Shown: positions 1-9,547, numbered from the stretch's first letter. The stretch is 64,000 bases of DNA from an uncultured Paracoccaceae bacterium (GCA_943787985.1 CALSOO010000002.1:62001-126000), one strand, 5' to 3'. Made by a program: numbers and translations. Notes: generated by a model from the letters alone, not told the origin.

Positions 1-440
1 AAAGCGAAGGCGAGCCCCAGAACATAGGCCCCAAAGGATGTGCCCCCCCGATCGCCCGCATCCATTCGCGCCTCTTGATCAAGGAACGGAATGCGGAAAA
101 GCCCGACAAAATGGAGTCCGAACACAATGATCACAACACCTGAAACTTGCGCGAAAAGTATTTTATTTTGCAGGAAAAATGCGCCGAATGCAGAGGCTGC
201 GAAACCCAGCATGATAAACACGGTGCTCAGCCCCATCACAAAGAACAACGCGGCCAGAATCGTCTTGCGCCTGTCAGCTTGCGCCGAGGTCATATCCCCC
301 ACCGTCATTCCGCTCATATAGGCCAGATAGGGCGGCACGATAGGCAACACACACGGGCTCAGGAAGCTGATGACACCAGCGGCAAGCGCGACCAGCATCG
401 CGGGCAAAAGCCCCGCATCGATGATTTCTATTCCAAACAT
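1..440 (-). CDS. ccdA: CcdA-type cytochrome c biogenesis thiol-transport protein (3' part cut off by window edge)
   Basis: The protein starts at 440 (MFGIEIIDAG) and runs off the left edge. About 146 residues are visible. The segment LSPCVLPIVPPYLAYMSG with its conserved Cys-Val-Leu-Pro, followed by hydrophobic stretches, is the hallmark of the DsbD/CcdA membrane domain, which passes electrons from thioredoxin to periplasmic thiol proteins used in cytochrome c assembly. A second half with the partner cysteine would lie outside the window. It is divergent from the tusA-like gene, about 90 bp away. The family call is firm; the exact thiol acceptor is inferred. Confidence 0.88.
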   Translation of the reverse strand, partial: MFGIEIIDAGLLPAMLVALAAGVISFLSPCVLPIVPPYLAYMSGMTVGDMTSAQADRRKTILAALFFVMGLSTVFIMLGFAASAFGAFFLQNKILFAQVSGVVIIVFGLHFVGLFRIPFLDQEARMDAGDRGGTSFGAYVLGLAFA

Positions 441-532
441 AGGCCTGTCTTAGGCCATAAACTTTGCCCCGTCACGCACCCCAAAGTCACAACCTTGTGG
501 ACAGGATGAAACATTGGACCTATCTGCGTGTT

Positions 533-763
533 ATGACTGAAGACCTTCACATTCTGGATGCGATCGGGCTGCTTTGCCCCCTGCCCGTTCTCAAAGCGCG
601 CAAGCGTCTACAAAAACTGGCTGCAGGTGAGTGTTTGACCATGCAAGCAGATGATCCAGCGGCGATTGTCGATGTGCCGCACTTTTGCGCCGAAGCAGGT
701 CACACGCTGGTATCCGCCGACACGGACGGTCCTGTGCATGTCTACGTGATCCGCAAATCCTGA
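533..763 (+). CDS. tusA: TusA/SirA-family sulfur carrier protein
   Basis: A 76-residue protein beginning MTEDLHILDA. It carries the CPxP signature near its N-terminus (LLCPLPVLKARKRL), whose cysteine carries persulfide sulfur in the TusA family. The length is that of a stand-alone TusA domain. An upstream ATG at 506 would add nine residues; I prefer 533 because the family starts close to the CPxP motif. Real TusA passes sulfur to the TusBCD/TusE relay for tRNA thiolation, but many TusA paralogues serve other sulfur routes, so the exact partner is not known. It is divergent from ccdA and converges on rne. Confidence 0.85.
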   Translation: MTEDLHILDAIGLLCPLPVLKARKRLQKLAAGECLTMQADDPAAIVDVPHFCAEAGHTLVSADTDGPVHVYVIRKS

Positions 764-802
764 TCCATCAAAGCACCGGGACATCAAGGCACTGGTACAC
801 AG

Positions 803-830
803 AAAAAAGGCGGGCCATTTCTGACCCGCC
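803..830 (-). terminator. Rho-independent terminator of rne
   Basis: Read on the minus strand, a GGCGGG...CCCGCC hairpin is followed by a run of T. It lies 7 bp past the rne stop codon, in the gap to the convergent tusA-like gene. Confidence 0.75.
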
Positions 831-836
831 CTTTCA

Positions 837-3581
837 TTATTTTGATCCCAAAGACCACCAGCCGCGCCGTTTAGGCTTGGCGGGTTCATCGGCCTTGATC
901 TCAGGCTCGGGGGCCGCCGCAGCGACAACCGGCTCGGGGGCTGGCTCAGGCGTTGGAGCCGGGGCTTCGACCACAGGTTCTGGAACCGGTTCTGGTTCTG
1001 GCGCAGGCGCTGGCGCGGCCACTTCTGCAACAGGTTCAGGTGGAGCGACAGCTTCTGCCGCTTTTGGCTCTGCCTTGGGCTTACGGGCACGAGGTGCGCG
1101 CTTTTTCGGCGCAGGCTTTTCGTCTGCCGGTGCCGCTTTGGCGTCTGGCGCATCTCCGGTGCCTTCAGCAGCTTCAGCCGCCGCCGCCGCTTCCGCAGCT
1201 TTTTGTGCAGCTGTTTTGCGTGGCGCACGGGTGCGCTTGGGCTTTTCAGCTTTCACAGGGTCCGCGTCGGTCACCTCCGCAGCAGCAGGCGTTGTTCCAG
1301 CGTCTTCAGCCGGAGCATCTACAGGCTGTTGAACCGCATCGTCACCGTCCTGCGCGCCATCTTCGTCAGATTGGCCGTTTTGCTCGCCCTCTGTGTGAGA
1401 CGAAGACTTGCGCCGACGACGCCGACGACGTTTGCGTTTAGGCTTTTGTTCCTCGTCTTCACCGGCCGGTGTCTCTGTGGCCACTTGGGGCTGATCTTTT
1501 TCGCTCAACACTTCTGCAGCTTCGGCCTCATCCGCGGCGGCTGCGTCATCTTCGTCAATCTTGTCCATGATGGTCGTGTCAGCAGATACCGCAGCAGCCG
1601 TGGCTTCAGGCACACGGCGGGTTGCCGTTTTGAACTTTTCAATGCTGAAATCAGGGCTGATCAACATCGGATCACCCTCGATGCGCACAGACAAGCCGTA
1701 GCGCGCTTCGATCTGGGCGATATGTTCGCGCTTCTGGTTCATCAGGAAGTTGGCGATACCGACAGGGCAACGAACCAAAACTTCGCGCGAACGACGGCGC
1801 GTGCCCTCTTCTTCGATCTGGCGCAGGATAGACAATGCCAGATTGTCGTCAGAGCGGATCAATCCGGTTCCGTGACAGGCCAGACAAGGTTGTGTGGTTG
1901 CCTCGATCATCCCCGGGCGCAAACGCTGGCGGGACATTTCCATCAGACCAAAGCCCGAAATGCGACCCACCTGAATGCGGGCGCGGTCGGTTTTCAGCTT
2001 GTCCTTCATCCGCTTTTCAACGGCAGCATTGTTTTTGCGCTCGTCCATGTCGATGAAGTCGATGACGATCAGGCCTGCAAGGTCACGCAGGCGCAATTGA
2101 CGGGCGACTTCTTCGGCGGCTTCGAGGTTTGTCTTGGTTGCGGTTTCCTCGATCGAACCTTCTTTGGTGGAGCGGCCAGAGTTCACGTCGATGGCAACAA
2201 GCGCCTCTGTGATGCCGATCACGATATAACCGCCGGATTTCAGCTGGACTGTCGGGCTGAACATGCCAGCCAGATAGCTTTCCACCTGATAGCGGGCGAA
2301 CAACGGCAAGGATTCTTCGTAGCGCTTCACGTTCTTGGCATGAGACGGCATGATCATCTTCATGAAGTCTTTGGCAATGCGGTAGCCGCGCTCGCCCTCA
2401 ACGAACACTTCGTCGATATCACGATTGTAAAGATCACGGATCGAGCGTTTGATCAGATCGCCTTCTTCGTAGATTTTTGAAGGTGCGATTGATTTCAGCG
2501 TGGATTCGCGGATCTGCTCCCAAAGGCGCAGCAGATATTCGTAGTCGCGCTTGATTTCGGCCTTGGTACGTTTGGCCCCTGCGGTGCGCACAATCAGGCC
2601 AGAGCCTGATGGGACTTCGATCTCGTTGGCAATTTCCTTGAGTTTCTTGCGATCTACAGCGTTTGTGATCTTGCGGGAAATGCCGCCGCCACGCGCTGTG
2701 TTTGGCATCAAAACGCAGTAGCGCCCCGCCAGTGACAGATACGTGGTGAGAGCCGCGCCTTTGTTGCCGCGCTCTTCTTTGACGACTTGAACCAACAGGA
2801 TTTGGCGTACTTTGACAACTTCCTGAATCTTGTAGCGACGCGGACGTGGCTTGCGCACTGGCCGGATATCTTCGCTGTCATCTTCATCCGCTACCGACTC
2901 GATGCTGTCATCTTTTGCCGTCGCGTCTGTTGCTTTGGCGGAGTCTTCATCATCGTCGTCTGCGTGGGCTGCATCGTCCGCATCAACATCCGCTACCGCA
3001 TCTTCGGGCTGTGGATCCTTGTCCTCGGCAGCGTCTTCGGCGGAAGGTGTTTCAACTGGCGTTTCCTTGACGGTCTCCATAGGAGAAGACCCTTCTTCGG
3101 TTTGCGCAGTGTCTGCAGCGTCCAGATCAATGGTTTCCATACCTTTGATCTCGTCGCTCTCGACTTCCGTGCTGACGACAGCATCATCGCTGCTGACTTC
3201 TGCCGCTTTGGACTTGGAACGCGACCGTGAGCGCGACCGGCTGGTGCGCTTGGGTTTGTCATCTTCATCGTCGCGGGCTTTTTGCGCTTCGGCATAGGCA
3301 CGCTCTTCCTCCATCAGGGCCTCACGGTCCGCGACGGGGATCTGATAGTAATCAGGGTGAATCTCGCTGAAGGCCAGGAAACCGTGGCGATTGCCGCCGT
3401 AGTCCACAAACGCCGCCTGAAGCGACGGTTCGACCCGTGTTACTTTTGCAAGATAGATGTTGCCAGCAAGCTGGCGTCTGTTTTCAGATTCAAAATCGAA
3501 TTCCTCGACCTTGTTTCCGTCGACCACCACAACGCGGGTTTCTTCCGCGTGGGTGGCATCGATAAGCATTTTCTTTGGCAT
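837..3581 (-). CDS. rne: Ribonuclease E
   Basis: About 914 residues from the start MPKKMLIDA at 3581; the open frame extends further upstream but without homology-like sequence. RNase E is the endonuclease core of the RNA degradosome. An S1-type RNA-binding region begins at residue ~35 and is interrupted by a ~140-residue Asp/Glu-rich insertion with an RSRSRSRSKSK stretch, common in alphaproteobacterial RNase E. The catalytic DNase I-like part has the metal-binding aspartates in AIDVNSG and VIDFIDMDE, followed by the Zn-link CLACHGTG. The tail is low-complexity: Lys/Arg-rich (KRKRRRRRRRK) then Ala/Pro/Glu-rich repeats, the expected partner-binding scaffold, ending KPKRRGWWSLGSK. The long leader (3582-3930) fits known autoregulation of rne through its 5' UTR, though I see no proof of that here. 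Confidence 0.95.
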   Translation of the reverse strand: MPKKMLIDATHAEETRVVVVDGNKVEEFDFESENRRQLAGNIYLAKVTRVEPSLQAAFVDYGGNRHGFLAFSEIHPDYYQIPVADREALMEEERAYAEAQKARDDEDDKPKRTSRSRSRSRSKSKAAEVSSDDAVVSTEVESDEIKGMETIDLDAADTAQTEEGSSPMETVKETPVETPSAEDAAEDKDPQPEDAVADVDADDAAHADDDDEDSAKATDATAKDDSIESVADEDDSEDIRPVRKPRPRRYKIQEVVKVRQILLVQVVKEERGNKGAALTTYLSLAGRYCVLMPNTARGGGISRKITNAVDRKKLKEIANEIEVPSGSGLIVRTAGAKRTKAEIKRDYEYLLRLWEQIRESTLKSIAPSKIYEEGDLIKRSIRDLYNRDIDEVFVEGERGYRIAKDFMKMIMPSHAKNVKRYEESLPLFARYQVESYLAGMFSPTVQLKSGGYIVIGITEALVAIDVNSGRSTKEGSIEETATKTNLEAAEEVARQLRLRDLAGLIVIDFIDMDERKNNAAVEKRMKDKLKTDRARIQVGRISGFGLMEMSRQRLRPGMIEATTQPCLACHGTGLIRSDDNLALSILRQIEEEGTRRRSREVLVRCPVGIANFLMNQKREHIAQIEARYGLSVRIEGDPMLISPDFSIEKFKTATRRVPEATAAAVSADTTIMDKIDEDDAAAADEAEAAEVLSEKDQPQVATETPAGEDEEQKPKRKRRRRRRRKSSSHTEGEQNGQSDEDGAQDGDDAVQQPVDAPAEDAGTTPAAAEVTDADPVKAEKPKRTRAPRKTAAQKAAEAAAAAEAAEGTGDAPDAKAAPADEKPAPKKRAPRARKPKAEPKAAEAVAPPEPVAEVAAPAPAPEPEPVPEPVVEAPAPTPEPAPEPVVAAAAPEPEIKADEPAKPKRRGWWSLGSK

Positions 3582-3903
3582 GGTGTCCGTTTGCACCCAC
3601 GAAGAAGCCGCAGACCCGGGGGCGCTGCAACTTTTGGGAGGTGTCTTGTCAGGGCGATTTGTGACGTCGCAACACATGCGGAGGCCAATGGGCCCCCTGC
3701 TCTGTGTCTCGATGCTTTCGCGCGCGTCATCGCGGTTCTTCTCCGACGCACCACACCCTCGGGCTGGCGCATCCATTCAGTGCCGGTGATTGAAAGACAA
3801 TCATTCAGCGTTCTCACGACCCCTTTCGGGGCCCAATCGGTCTGCTTGGTCTTGGGGGCTAGAGCAGTGCCAAAGCCATCCGGGGTCCAATACAGCGAAT
3901 CTC

Positions 3904-3932
3904 ATTTCTGGCCTGACGCGAATTCGTGTCAA
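3904..3932 (-). promoter_or_regulatory. Candidate sigma-70 promoter for rne
   Basis: On the minus strand TTGACA (3927-3932) is followed after 17 bp by AGAAAT (3904-3909). The -35 box is perfect and the -10 box weak. If used, it gives rne a 5' UTR of roughly 320 nt. The rest of 3582-4092 holds no gene I can support. Confidence 0.35.
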
Positions 3933-4092
3933 AGAGCCATGGGTCTAATTAAGTGGAAACACAGCACAAATACAATGGGCAATGTCGATGGCCATTGAGT
4001 TTCGGGCAGATTTTAACGTGTCTATGGATTTGCCGAACCGTCGCACGAACGCGCGACCTGCTGATAAACAATGCACCGCGCTTTTTAAGCCA

Positions 4093-4126
4093 AAGAGCCG
4101 CGCTGCCAAGACTGCGCGCGGCTCTT
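4093..4126 (-). terminator. Terminator hairpin after dctD
   Basis: AAGAGCCGCGC and GCGCGGCTCTT form an 11-bp stem 25 bp past the dctD stop codon. The minus strand continues with a T-containing tail (TTTGGCTTAAAAAG), not an ideal U-run. Confidence 0.6.
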
Positions 4127-4150
4127 AAAGGGTTAAATCACCGCAAAGTT

Positions 4151-5485
4151 TTAAAGGAAGTCAGAGCGCTGCAATCCGTATTTCGCCATTTTCTCGTTCA
4201 GAGTCCGGCGCGGCAGGCACAATTCTTCCATGACACTCGCAATCGACCCTTTGTGACGGCGCATCGTGTTGTCGATCAACATCCGCTCAAAAGCTTCGAC
4301 GTATTCCTTCAACGGCTTGCCCTCTGTGGTCATGACAGGCTGCATTTCCTCGTGATCAGACATCAAAAGTGACGCTATGGTGCCTGATCCCCGTCTCTCT
4401 TGCAGCACTGCACGTTCTGCGACGTTTATGAGTTGGCGCACATTTCCCGGCCAGGGCGCCTGCAAAAGCTGGGCCGCTTCTTGTGCTGACACTTTGGGGG
4501 CCTCACAGCCATATTCCTCTGAAAACTGCTCGCTCAGGCGCGTGAACAGCGTCAGGATATCTTCGCCGCGCTGGCGCAAAGGCGGAACCGTGATTTTGAG
4601 AGCAGCCAACCGGTAATAAAGATCAGACCGCAATGCGTCCTCACACGTGCGCCCAGCTTCTTGCATGTTGGAAATGCCAACAATGCGGGTTTCGGCAGGT
4701 GTGCCCTGGTCATTGATCACGCTCAACAATCGGGCCTGCAAGTTTTCGCTAAGCGCCTCGATATCTTCCAGAACAAGGGTACCGCTGCGCGCCTCTTCAA
4801 TAGCGGGAAGCTGGGAATCTTCGGGCTGCATTGGCCCGAACAGGCGTTTGGCCAAGGCCTCTTCTTCCAGAGCGGAGCAGTTGATGATCACAAATTTCTT
4901 GCCCGCACGCGACCCGACCGCATGCAATGCATGCGCAACAAGGGTTTTTCCCGTGCCTGTTTCACCATCGATCAAAACATGCCCGTCTGCCTGCCCCAAA
5001 TCGAGAATATCTTCGCGCAACCGCTCCATCGACGGGGACTGACCGATGAGTTTTTTCATCAATTGGCCACCGTCGCTGAGTTCACGGCGCAGGGCGCGAT
5101 TGTCCATGACCAAACGCCGCGCGTTTGTGGCTTTCTTGGCCAGTTGGCTCATACGATCGGGATTAAACGGTTTTTCGAGGAAATCAAACGCGCCAACCCG
5201 CATCGCTTCGACAGCCATCGGAACGTCGCCGTGACCGGTGATCATGATGACAGGCAGCGCGCTGTCATGGCCCATCAGCTTCTTCAAAAACTGCATCCCG
5301 TCCATGCCCGGCATTTTGATGTCCGAAATGACAATACCAGGATACTCGGGGCCCAAAATCTTGAGCGCATCTTCGGCGCTGGAAAAGGTTTCAGTATCGT
5401 ACCCGGACAAAGCCAACCACTGGCTGATCGATTGACGCATGTCCTGTTCGTCGTCGATGATCGCAATTTTCATAGCTTGGGTCAT
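4151..5485 (-). CDS. dctD: DctD-type response regulator with AAA+ domain lacking GAFTGA
   Basis: 444 residues. Domains in order: receiver (DDEQDM acid pocket, phospho-acceptor in IVISDIKMPG at ~55, K in FLEKPF), AAA+ NtrC-like domain (Walker A GETGTGKT, Walker B-like GTLVLEDIE), and a C-terminal Fis-type helix-turn-helix (SIASVMEELCLPRRTLNEKMAKYGL). In family members the stretch after ...RLFG reads GAFTGA and contacts sigma-54; here it reads PMQPEDSQLPAIEEA. Such proteins (for example Rhodobacter capsulatus NtrC) can work with the housekeeping sigma factor. It lies 4 bp downstream of dctB, so they form a two-component pair for C4-dicarboxylates or a related TRAP substrate; no transporter lies beside it here. 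Confidence 0.88.
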   Translation of the reverse strand: MTQAMKIAIIDDEQDMRQSISQWLALSGYDTETFSSAEDALKILGPEYPGIVISDIKMPGMDGMQFLKKLMGHDSALPVIMITGHGDVPMAVEAMRVGAFDFLEKPFNPDRMSQLAKKATNARRLVMDNRALRRELSDGGQLMKKLIGQSPSMERLREDILDLGQADGHVLIDGETGTGKTLVAHALHAVGSRAGKKFVIINCSALEEEALAKRLFGPMQPEDSQLPAIEEARSGTLVLEDIEALSENLQARLLSVINDQGTPAETRIVGISNMQEAGRTCEDALRSDLYYRLAALKITVPPLRQRGEDILTLFTRLSEQFSEEYGCEAPKVSAQEAAQLLQAPWPGNVRQLINVAERAVLQERRGSGTIASLLMSDHEEMQPVMTTEGKPLKEYVEAFERMLIDNTMRRHKGSIASVMEELCLPRRTLNEKMAKYGLQRSDFL

Positions 5486-5489
5486 GGTT

Positions 5490-7313
5490 TCATTTTCCTA
5501 TTTCACCGCTCGACTTACTCACAAACGGATGCATGGTCATGCCAGCTGGTGGCATCTTTTGGGCTATCAACTCGCCTTTTTCTTCAGCCAGAATGGGAAG
5601 TTTCATAATAAACACTGCGCCTCCCTGCTGGCCGTTGCGGGCCGTTAAACGCCCTCCCAAATCGTTGACGATGCCCGATGAAATGGCAAGCCCCAGTCCA
5701 ACCCCGTCACCTGGTTGTTTGGTCGTGTAGAAAGGTTCGAACAGACTATCGAGGTCTTCAATTCCCTGTCCGTTGTCGCGCACCGTAAGGGTCGCAGTCT
5801 CGCCTGCTGCGAGGATGATATCGACATGCGGATTGCGCTCTGTTTTCGTGGCGTCCAAAGCATTGCGCAACAGATTGACCATCACCTGTTCGATGCGCAT
5901 CCGGTCCCCCATTACCAACACCGGATTGTCTGGCAGGATGCGGCTAATTTCGACCTGCCGCTGGCGCAATTGTGGCTCCATCATCGACAGGCTAGAAGCG
6001 AGCGCATCGCCCATATCTACAGGGGAAAGTGCCTCTGCGCCTTTACGTGCATACGACTTGAGCTGGCGAGTGATCCCGCCCATGCGCTCAATCATATCAT
6101 CGATGCGCCCGAAGGACGAAAGCGCCTCATCCGGACGATTGCGATTGAGCAATAGGCGGGCACCGGCAAGGTAGGTTTTCATCGCCGCCAAAGGTTGGTT
6201 CAACTCGTGGCTGACCGCCGCTGACATCTCGCCCAAGGCGGCCAATTTACTGGACTGTTCAAGGGTTTGTTCGGCAACGGCGAGGGTCTCTTCAACCCGT
6301 TGACGTTCGGCGATTTCCCGCTGAAGGCGCGCGTTCAATTGGCGAAGCTCTGCCGACTCGCGCTGCACAAACGCCATGCGTCCCGCCGTACGCCGGCTGA
6401 GGAAATAGAAGGTCAGCGCCAGCAGAATCGCAAATCCCATGATCTCGATGGCCAGCACCCCGTTCACGCGTTCACGCACCGACGCATATGTGGTGAAGGA
6501 CGCCATGCGCCAGCCACGAAACGGGATTTTGTTTTCTAGTCTCATCACCGCCTCGCCCTGAACGTAGGCATCGGGTGGTAAAGCCGTCCAATCGGCCGTG
6601 GCCTGTATAGCGCGCTGGATTGCACCTTGAGGCGTTTGGCGAGCCAAGGCTTCCGCCTCGGCACGGCCACGCCAACGTGGCTCAGTCGCCAAAATGATCT
6701 TGCCGCTGCTGTCCGTGACAATCAATGCATCCGAGATGCCGGACCATGCGCGTTCAAACTTCTGCAAATCCACCTCAACGGCGATCACGCCAAGGACTTC
6801 GTTGCCCGACTGGATGCGGCGCGAATAAGTAAAAGTGAAGCCGCTAGTCTCCCGTTCCCCCACAGTGAAGATTGTTGAATTGCCACGCAGAGCGTCAAGG
6901 AAGTAAGCCTGATCGCCGTGGTTTGCGCCTAGACGGTTGCGATCTGTCGCGGCAACGGTGCGCCCGTCCCGATCATACAGCATCAAGGAAGCAGCGCCGA
7001 TTTCTTCTACGAAAGAAATCAACCGCTGAGTGGATTGCGTGTAATCGGCAGAATTCAATGCGCCGATCAAAGTGGGGTCGCGCGCCAAAAGCTGGGGCAC
7101 AATCGCATTCTGGCGCAACTCGGACAACAGATTGCCCGAGTAAAGCGCAAGGCGCAGTTCGGCGCGATTGCGCGTGGTTTCTGTAAACCGGTCCGTCAGG
7201 AAAAGGTTGGTGACCCCGATAGTCACCACGGCCAGCGCCAATAGAACAACCAGCGCTAAGCGCACGCGCCAGCTGATGGTGCTCGCTTTGTTCAAGCCAA
7301 ATTCACTCTGCAT
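5490..7313 (-). CDS. dctB: DctB-type sensor histidine kinase
   Basis: 607 residues. A transmembrane helix (~18-40), a periplasmic Cache-like sensor region (~45-280, with LYDRDGRTVAATDRNRLG), a second membrane helix (~285-305), a coiled coil (~315-360), then HisKA with the phospho-acceptor at about residue 369 in SHELNQPLAAMKTYL, and an HATPase domain with N box (MVNLLRNALDAT), G1 (DNGQGIEDL) and G2 (GVGLGLAIS). It senses dicarboxylates in characterised relatives and phosphorylates the DctD-type regulator encoded just downstream. Start ATG at 7313. The ligand is not determinable from sequence. Confidence 0.9.
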   Translation of the reverse strand: MQSEFGLNKASTISWRVRLALVVLLALAVVTIGVTNLFLTDRFTETTRNRAELRLALYSGNLLSELRQNAIVPQLLARDPTLIGALNSADYTQSTQRLISFVEEIGAASLMLYDRDGRTVAATDRNRLGANHGDQAYFLDALRGNSTIFTVGERETSGFTFTYSRRIQSGNEVLGVIAVEVDLQKFERAWSGISDALIVTDSSGKIILATEPRWRGRAEAEALARQTPQGAIQRAIQATADWTALPPDAYVQGEAVMRLENKIPFRGWRMASFTTYASVRERVNGVLAIEIMGFAILLALTFYFLSRRTAGRMAFVQRESAELRQLNARLQREIAERQRVEETLAVAEQTLEQSSKLAALGEMSAAVSHELNQPLAAMKTYLAGARLLLNRNRPDEALSSFGRIDDMIERMGGITRQLKSYARKGAEALSPVDMGDALASSLSMMEPQLRQRQVEISRILPDNPVLVMGDRMRIEQVMVNLLRNALDATKTERNPHVDIILAAGETATLTVRDNGQGIEDLDSLFEPFYTTKQPGDGVGLGLAISSGIVNDLGGRLTARNGQQGGAVFIMKLPILAEEKGELIAQKMPPAGMTMHPFVSKSSGEIGK

Positions 7314-7349
7314 GGTCCAACGATAGCGTCTGGCGGCTGTGTTCTCAAG

Positions 7350-8018
7350 CTATGCGAGGGACAGTGCTCCACTCAATGCGCGGAACAGTGCCACTCCGTC
7401 CGTGCCACCATGCCCGGCGTCCGCGGACCGCTCCGGATGCGGCATCATCCCAAGCACCCGGCGATTGGAGGATAGAATTCCAGCGATGTCTGCCTTGGCG
7501 CCGTTCGGTGTATCCGTGTAGGTAAAGGCGATGCGGTCTTCCGACTTCAGTTGCGAGATCACGTCATCTTCAGCGAAATAGTTGCCATCGTGATGCGCAA
7601 TCGGAATGTCGATGACATCGCCGGCATTGTATCCGTTCGTGAACGCGCTTTGTGATGTTTCCACTTTTAAACCAACGGTTTTGCAGATGTACTTCAACCC
7701 CGCATTGCGCAGCAATGCACCCGGCAAAATACCTGTTTCAGTCAGCACTTGAAAACCGTTGCAAATCCCGATCGCAAAACCGCCTTTGTCCGTGTGGCTC
7801 ACGATTTCACGACAAATTGGAGAGTTGGCAGCGATCGCCCCGCAGCGCAAATAGTCCCCGAATGAAAAACCGCCCGGCACCCCGACAATATCGACGCCGT
7901 CAGGCAGTTTTGTATCCTTGTGCCACACCATTGAGACCCGCGCGCCGGCTTGCTCGAATGCAACAGCCAAGTCACGATCACAGTTTGATCCGGGAAAGAC
8001 AACAACCGCTGCGTGCAT
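7350..8018 (-). CDS. purQ: Phosphoribosylformylglycinamidine synthase subunit PurQ (glutaminase)
   Basis: 222 residues from ATG at 8018 (MHAAVVVFPGSNCDRD). Class I glutamine amidotransferase: oxyanion/nucleophile region IGICNGFQVLTE with catalytic Cys, and the His-Glu pair near the end (GMMPHPERS). It supplies ammonia from glutamine to PurL for FGAM synthesis in purine biosynthesis. Its start overlaps the purS stop by one base (TGATG), indicating translational coupling. purL is not adjacent. Confidence 0.95.
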   Translation of the reverse strand: MHAAVVVFPGSNCDRDLAVAFEQAGARVSMVWHKDTKLPDGVDIVGVPGGFSFGDYLRCGAIAANSPICREIVSHTDKGGFAIGICNGFQVLTETGILPGALLRNAGLKYICKTVGLKVETSQSAFTNGYNAGDVIDIPIAHHDGNYFAEDDVISQLKSEDRIAFTYTDTPNGAKADIAGILSSNRRVLGMMPHPERSADAGHGGTDGVALFRALSGALSLA

Positions 8019-8257
8019 CAGCCCATCTCCACACTGTAGGATTCGATCACCGTGTTGGCCAAAAGCTTGTCGCACATGTCTTTGACCTGGGCCTCAGTGG
8101 CGTCGTCAGCCAGATCCAGTTCGATAACTTTGCCTTGACGTACGCCTTGCACGCTGTCGAAACCCATCGCCCCCAAAGCATGGCGTACCGCTTCCCCTTG
8201 CGGGTCCAGAACACCATTTTTCAGCATCACATGCACACGTGCTTTCATGTCAGTCAT
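8018..8257 (-). CDS. purS: Phosphoribosylformylglycinamidine synthase subunit PurS
   Basis: 79 residues (MTDMKARVHVMLKNGVLDPQG), the normal length for PurS, the small subunit that bridges PurQ and the small-type PurL. Contains the family features VLDPQGEAV and GFDSVQGVRQGK. It sits between purC and purQ, 13 bp after purC. A second ATG four codons in (MKARVHV) is an alternative start. Confidence 0.95.
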   Translation of the reverse strand: MTDMKARVHVMLKNGVLDPQGEAVRHALGAMGFDSVQGVRQGKVIELDLADDATEAQVKDMCDKLLANTVIESYSVEMG

Positions 8258-8270
8258 CTCCAGAAGGTCG

Positions 8271-9032
8271 TTAGTTGATCAGAGTAGGTTTGGTGATCGG
8301 CGTCGAATTCTTTGGCATCACCCCGAGGCGGGTCGCCACTTCGGTGTAGGCGTCCGTCAGGTTGCCAAGGTCACGGCGAAACACGTCTTTGTCCAGCTTT
8401 TGACCGGTTTCCATGTCCCACAAACGACAGCTGTCCGGGCTGATCTCATCTGCGATGATCAGACGTTGGAAGTCGCCGTCATACACACGTCCGATTTCGA
8501 TTTTGAAATCGATCAGTTTGATGCCCACGCCGTACATGACGCCTGACAAAAAGTCGTTCACGCGCAGCGCAAGAGACAGGATATCATCCATGTCCTGTTG
8601 GCTCGCCCAACCGAAAGCCGCGATGTGCTCTTCCGAAACAAGCGGGTCGCCAAGGCTGTCGTCTTTGTAGCAGTATTCCACAATAGGGCGTGGCAGTTGG
8701 GTGCCCTCTTCGATTCCCAAACGCGTTGACATGGTGCCAGCCGCAAAGTTGCGCACGATCACTTCCAAGGGAACAATCTCACAGCTTTTGCAAAGTTGCT
8801 CGCGCATATTGAGGCGCTTGATAAAGTGCGTCGGCACGCCGATGTGGTTCAGACCCGTCATGAAGTATTCGGACAGGCGGTTGTTCAACACGCCTTTGCC
8901 TTCAATCACATCTTTCTTCTGCGCGTTAAAGGCTGTGGCGTCATCTTTGAAATATTGCACAATAGTGCCGGCCTCTGGGCCTTCATAGATGATTTTAGCT
9001 TTGCCTTCGTATATTTTATTGCGCCGGGCCAT
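8271..9032 (-). CDS. purC: SAICAR synthetase PurC
   Basis: 253 residues, full length ([20 protein letters not shown]). Catalyses the ATP-dependent joining of CAIR and aspartate to SAICAR in purine synthesis. Recognisable signatures are YEGKAKIIY (glycine-rich nucleotide loop), [22 protein letters not shown] and [10 protein letters not shown]; all key parts are present. First gene of a purC-purS-purQ operon on the minus strand. Confidence 0.96.
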   Translation of the reverse strand: MARRNKIYEGKAKIIYEGPEAGTIVQYFKDDATAFNAQKKDVIEGKGVLNNRLSEYFMTGLNHIGVPTHFIKRLNMREQLCKSCEIVPLEVIVRNFAAGTMSTRLGIEEGTQLPRPIVEYCYKDDSLGDPLVSEEHIAAFGWASQQDMDDILSLALRVNDFLSGVMYGVGIKLIDFKIEIGRVYDGDFQRLIIADEISPDSCRLWDMETGQKLDKDVFRRDLGNLTDAYTEVATRLGVMPKNSTPITKPTLIN

Positions 9033-9174
9033 AGGCGTCCTTTCCGCGATGGGGCGGTGAGTCCCGCCTATATTGGGCTCTCATACGATAAGGGGGGGTT
9101 TTGGGCAAGCGAAGGCCTTGAAGCGGAGCGCTTGCATCCGCATATTTCAAGAGAACCCCGGAAAAGGATAACAA

Positions 9175-9489
9175 ATGAGCAGCTTTGACGACAGAGAAAA
9201 CGCATTCGAGAACAAGTTCGCCCATGACGCAGAGATGCAATTCAAAGCCGAAGCCCGCCGCAACAAATTGCTGGGCCTTTGGGCTGCCGAGTTGATGGGA
9301 AAGACCGGAGAAGCTGCGGCAGATTATGCCAAAGAGGTCATAAAGGCCGACTTTGAGGAAGCCGGCGACGAGGACGTTTATCGCAAGGTGTCTGGCGATC
9401 TGGCAGACAAAGCCGATGAGGCCACAATCCGTGCCCAAATGGTCACTTTGATGGCACAGGCCAAATCGCAATTGATGACTGAGACCTGA
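9175..9489 (+). CDS. DUF1476 protein, F1-ATPase zeta-subunit type inhibitor
   Basis: 104 residues, highly charged and helical (MSSFDDRENAFENKFAHDAE). The N-terminal FDDRE-AFENKFAHD block and the length match the DUF1476 family, whose Paracoccus member is the zeta subunit that plugs F1-ATPase and blocks ATP hydrolysis. Preceded by an AAAGGA ribosome site and divergent from purC. The function is by family resemblance; no ATP synthase genes are nearby. Confidence 0.85.
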   Translation: MSSFDDRENAFENKFAHDAEMQFKAEARRNKLLGLWAAELMGKTGEAAADYAKEVIKADFEEAGDEDVYRKVSGDLADKADEATIRAQMVTLMAQAKSQLMTET

Positions 9490-9518
9490 CCGCTCGAAAT
9501 TATCTAAAACCTTAAATT

Positions 9519-9547
9519 AAATGCGCTCCGTTTTCGTGAGCGCATTT
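9519..9547 (+). terminator. Terminator after the zeta-inhibitor gene
   Basis: A 10-bp stem AAATGCGCTC / GAGCGCATTT with a 9-nt loop, 30 bp past the stop codon, followed by the T-rich CGTGTTTTG. Confidence 0.7.

Noticed and set aside
1203-2480. Long plus-strand open frame opposite rne
   Set aside because: Shadow of the GC-biased rne coding sequence; no ribosome site or protein family resemblance.
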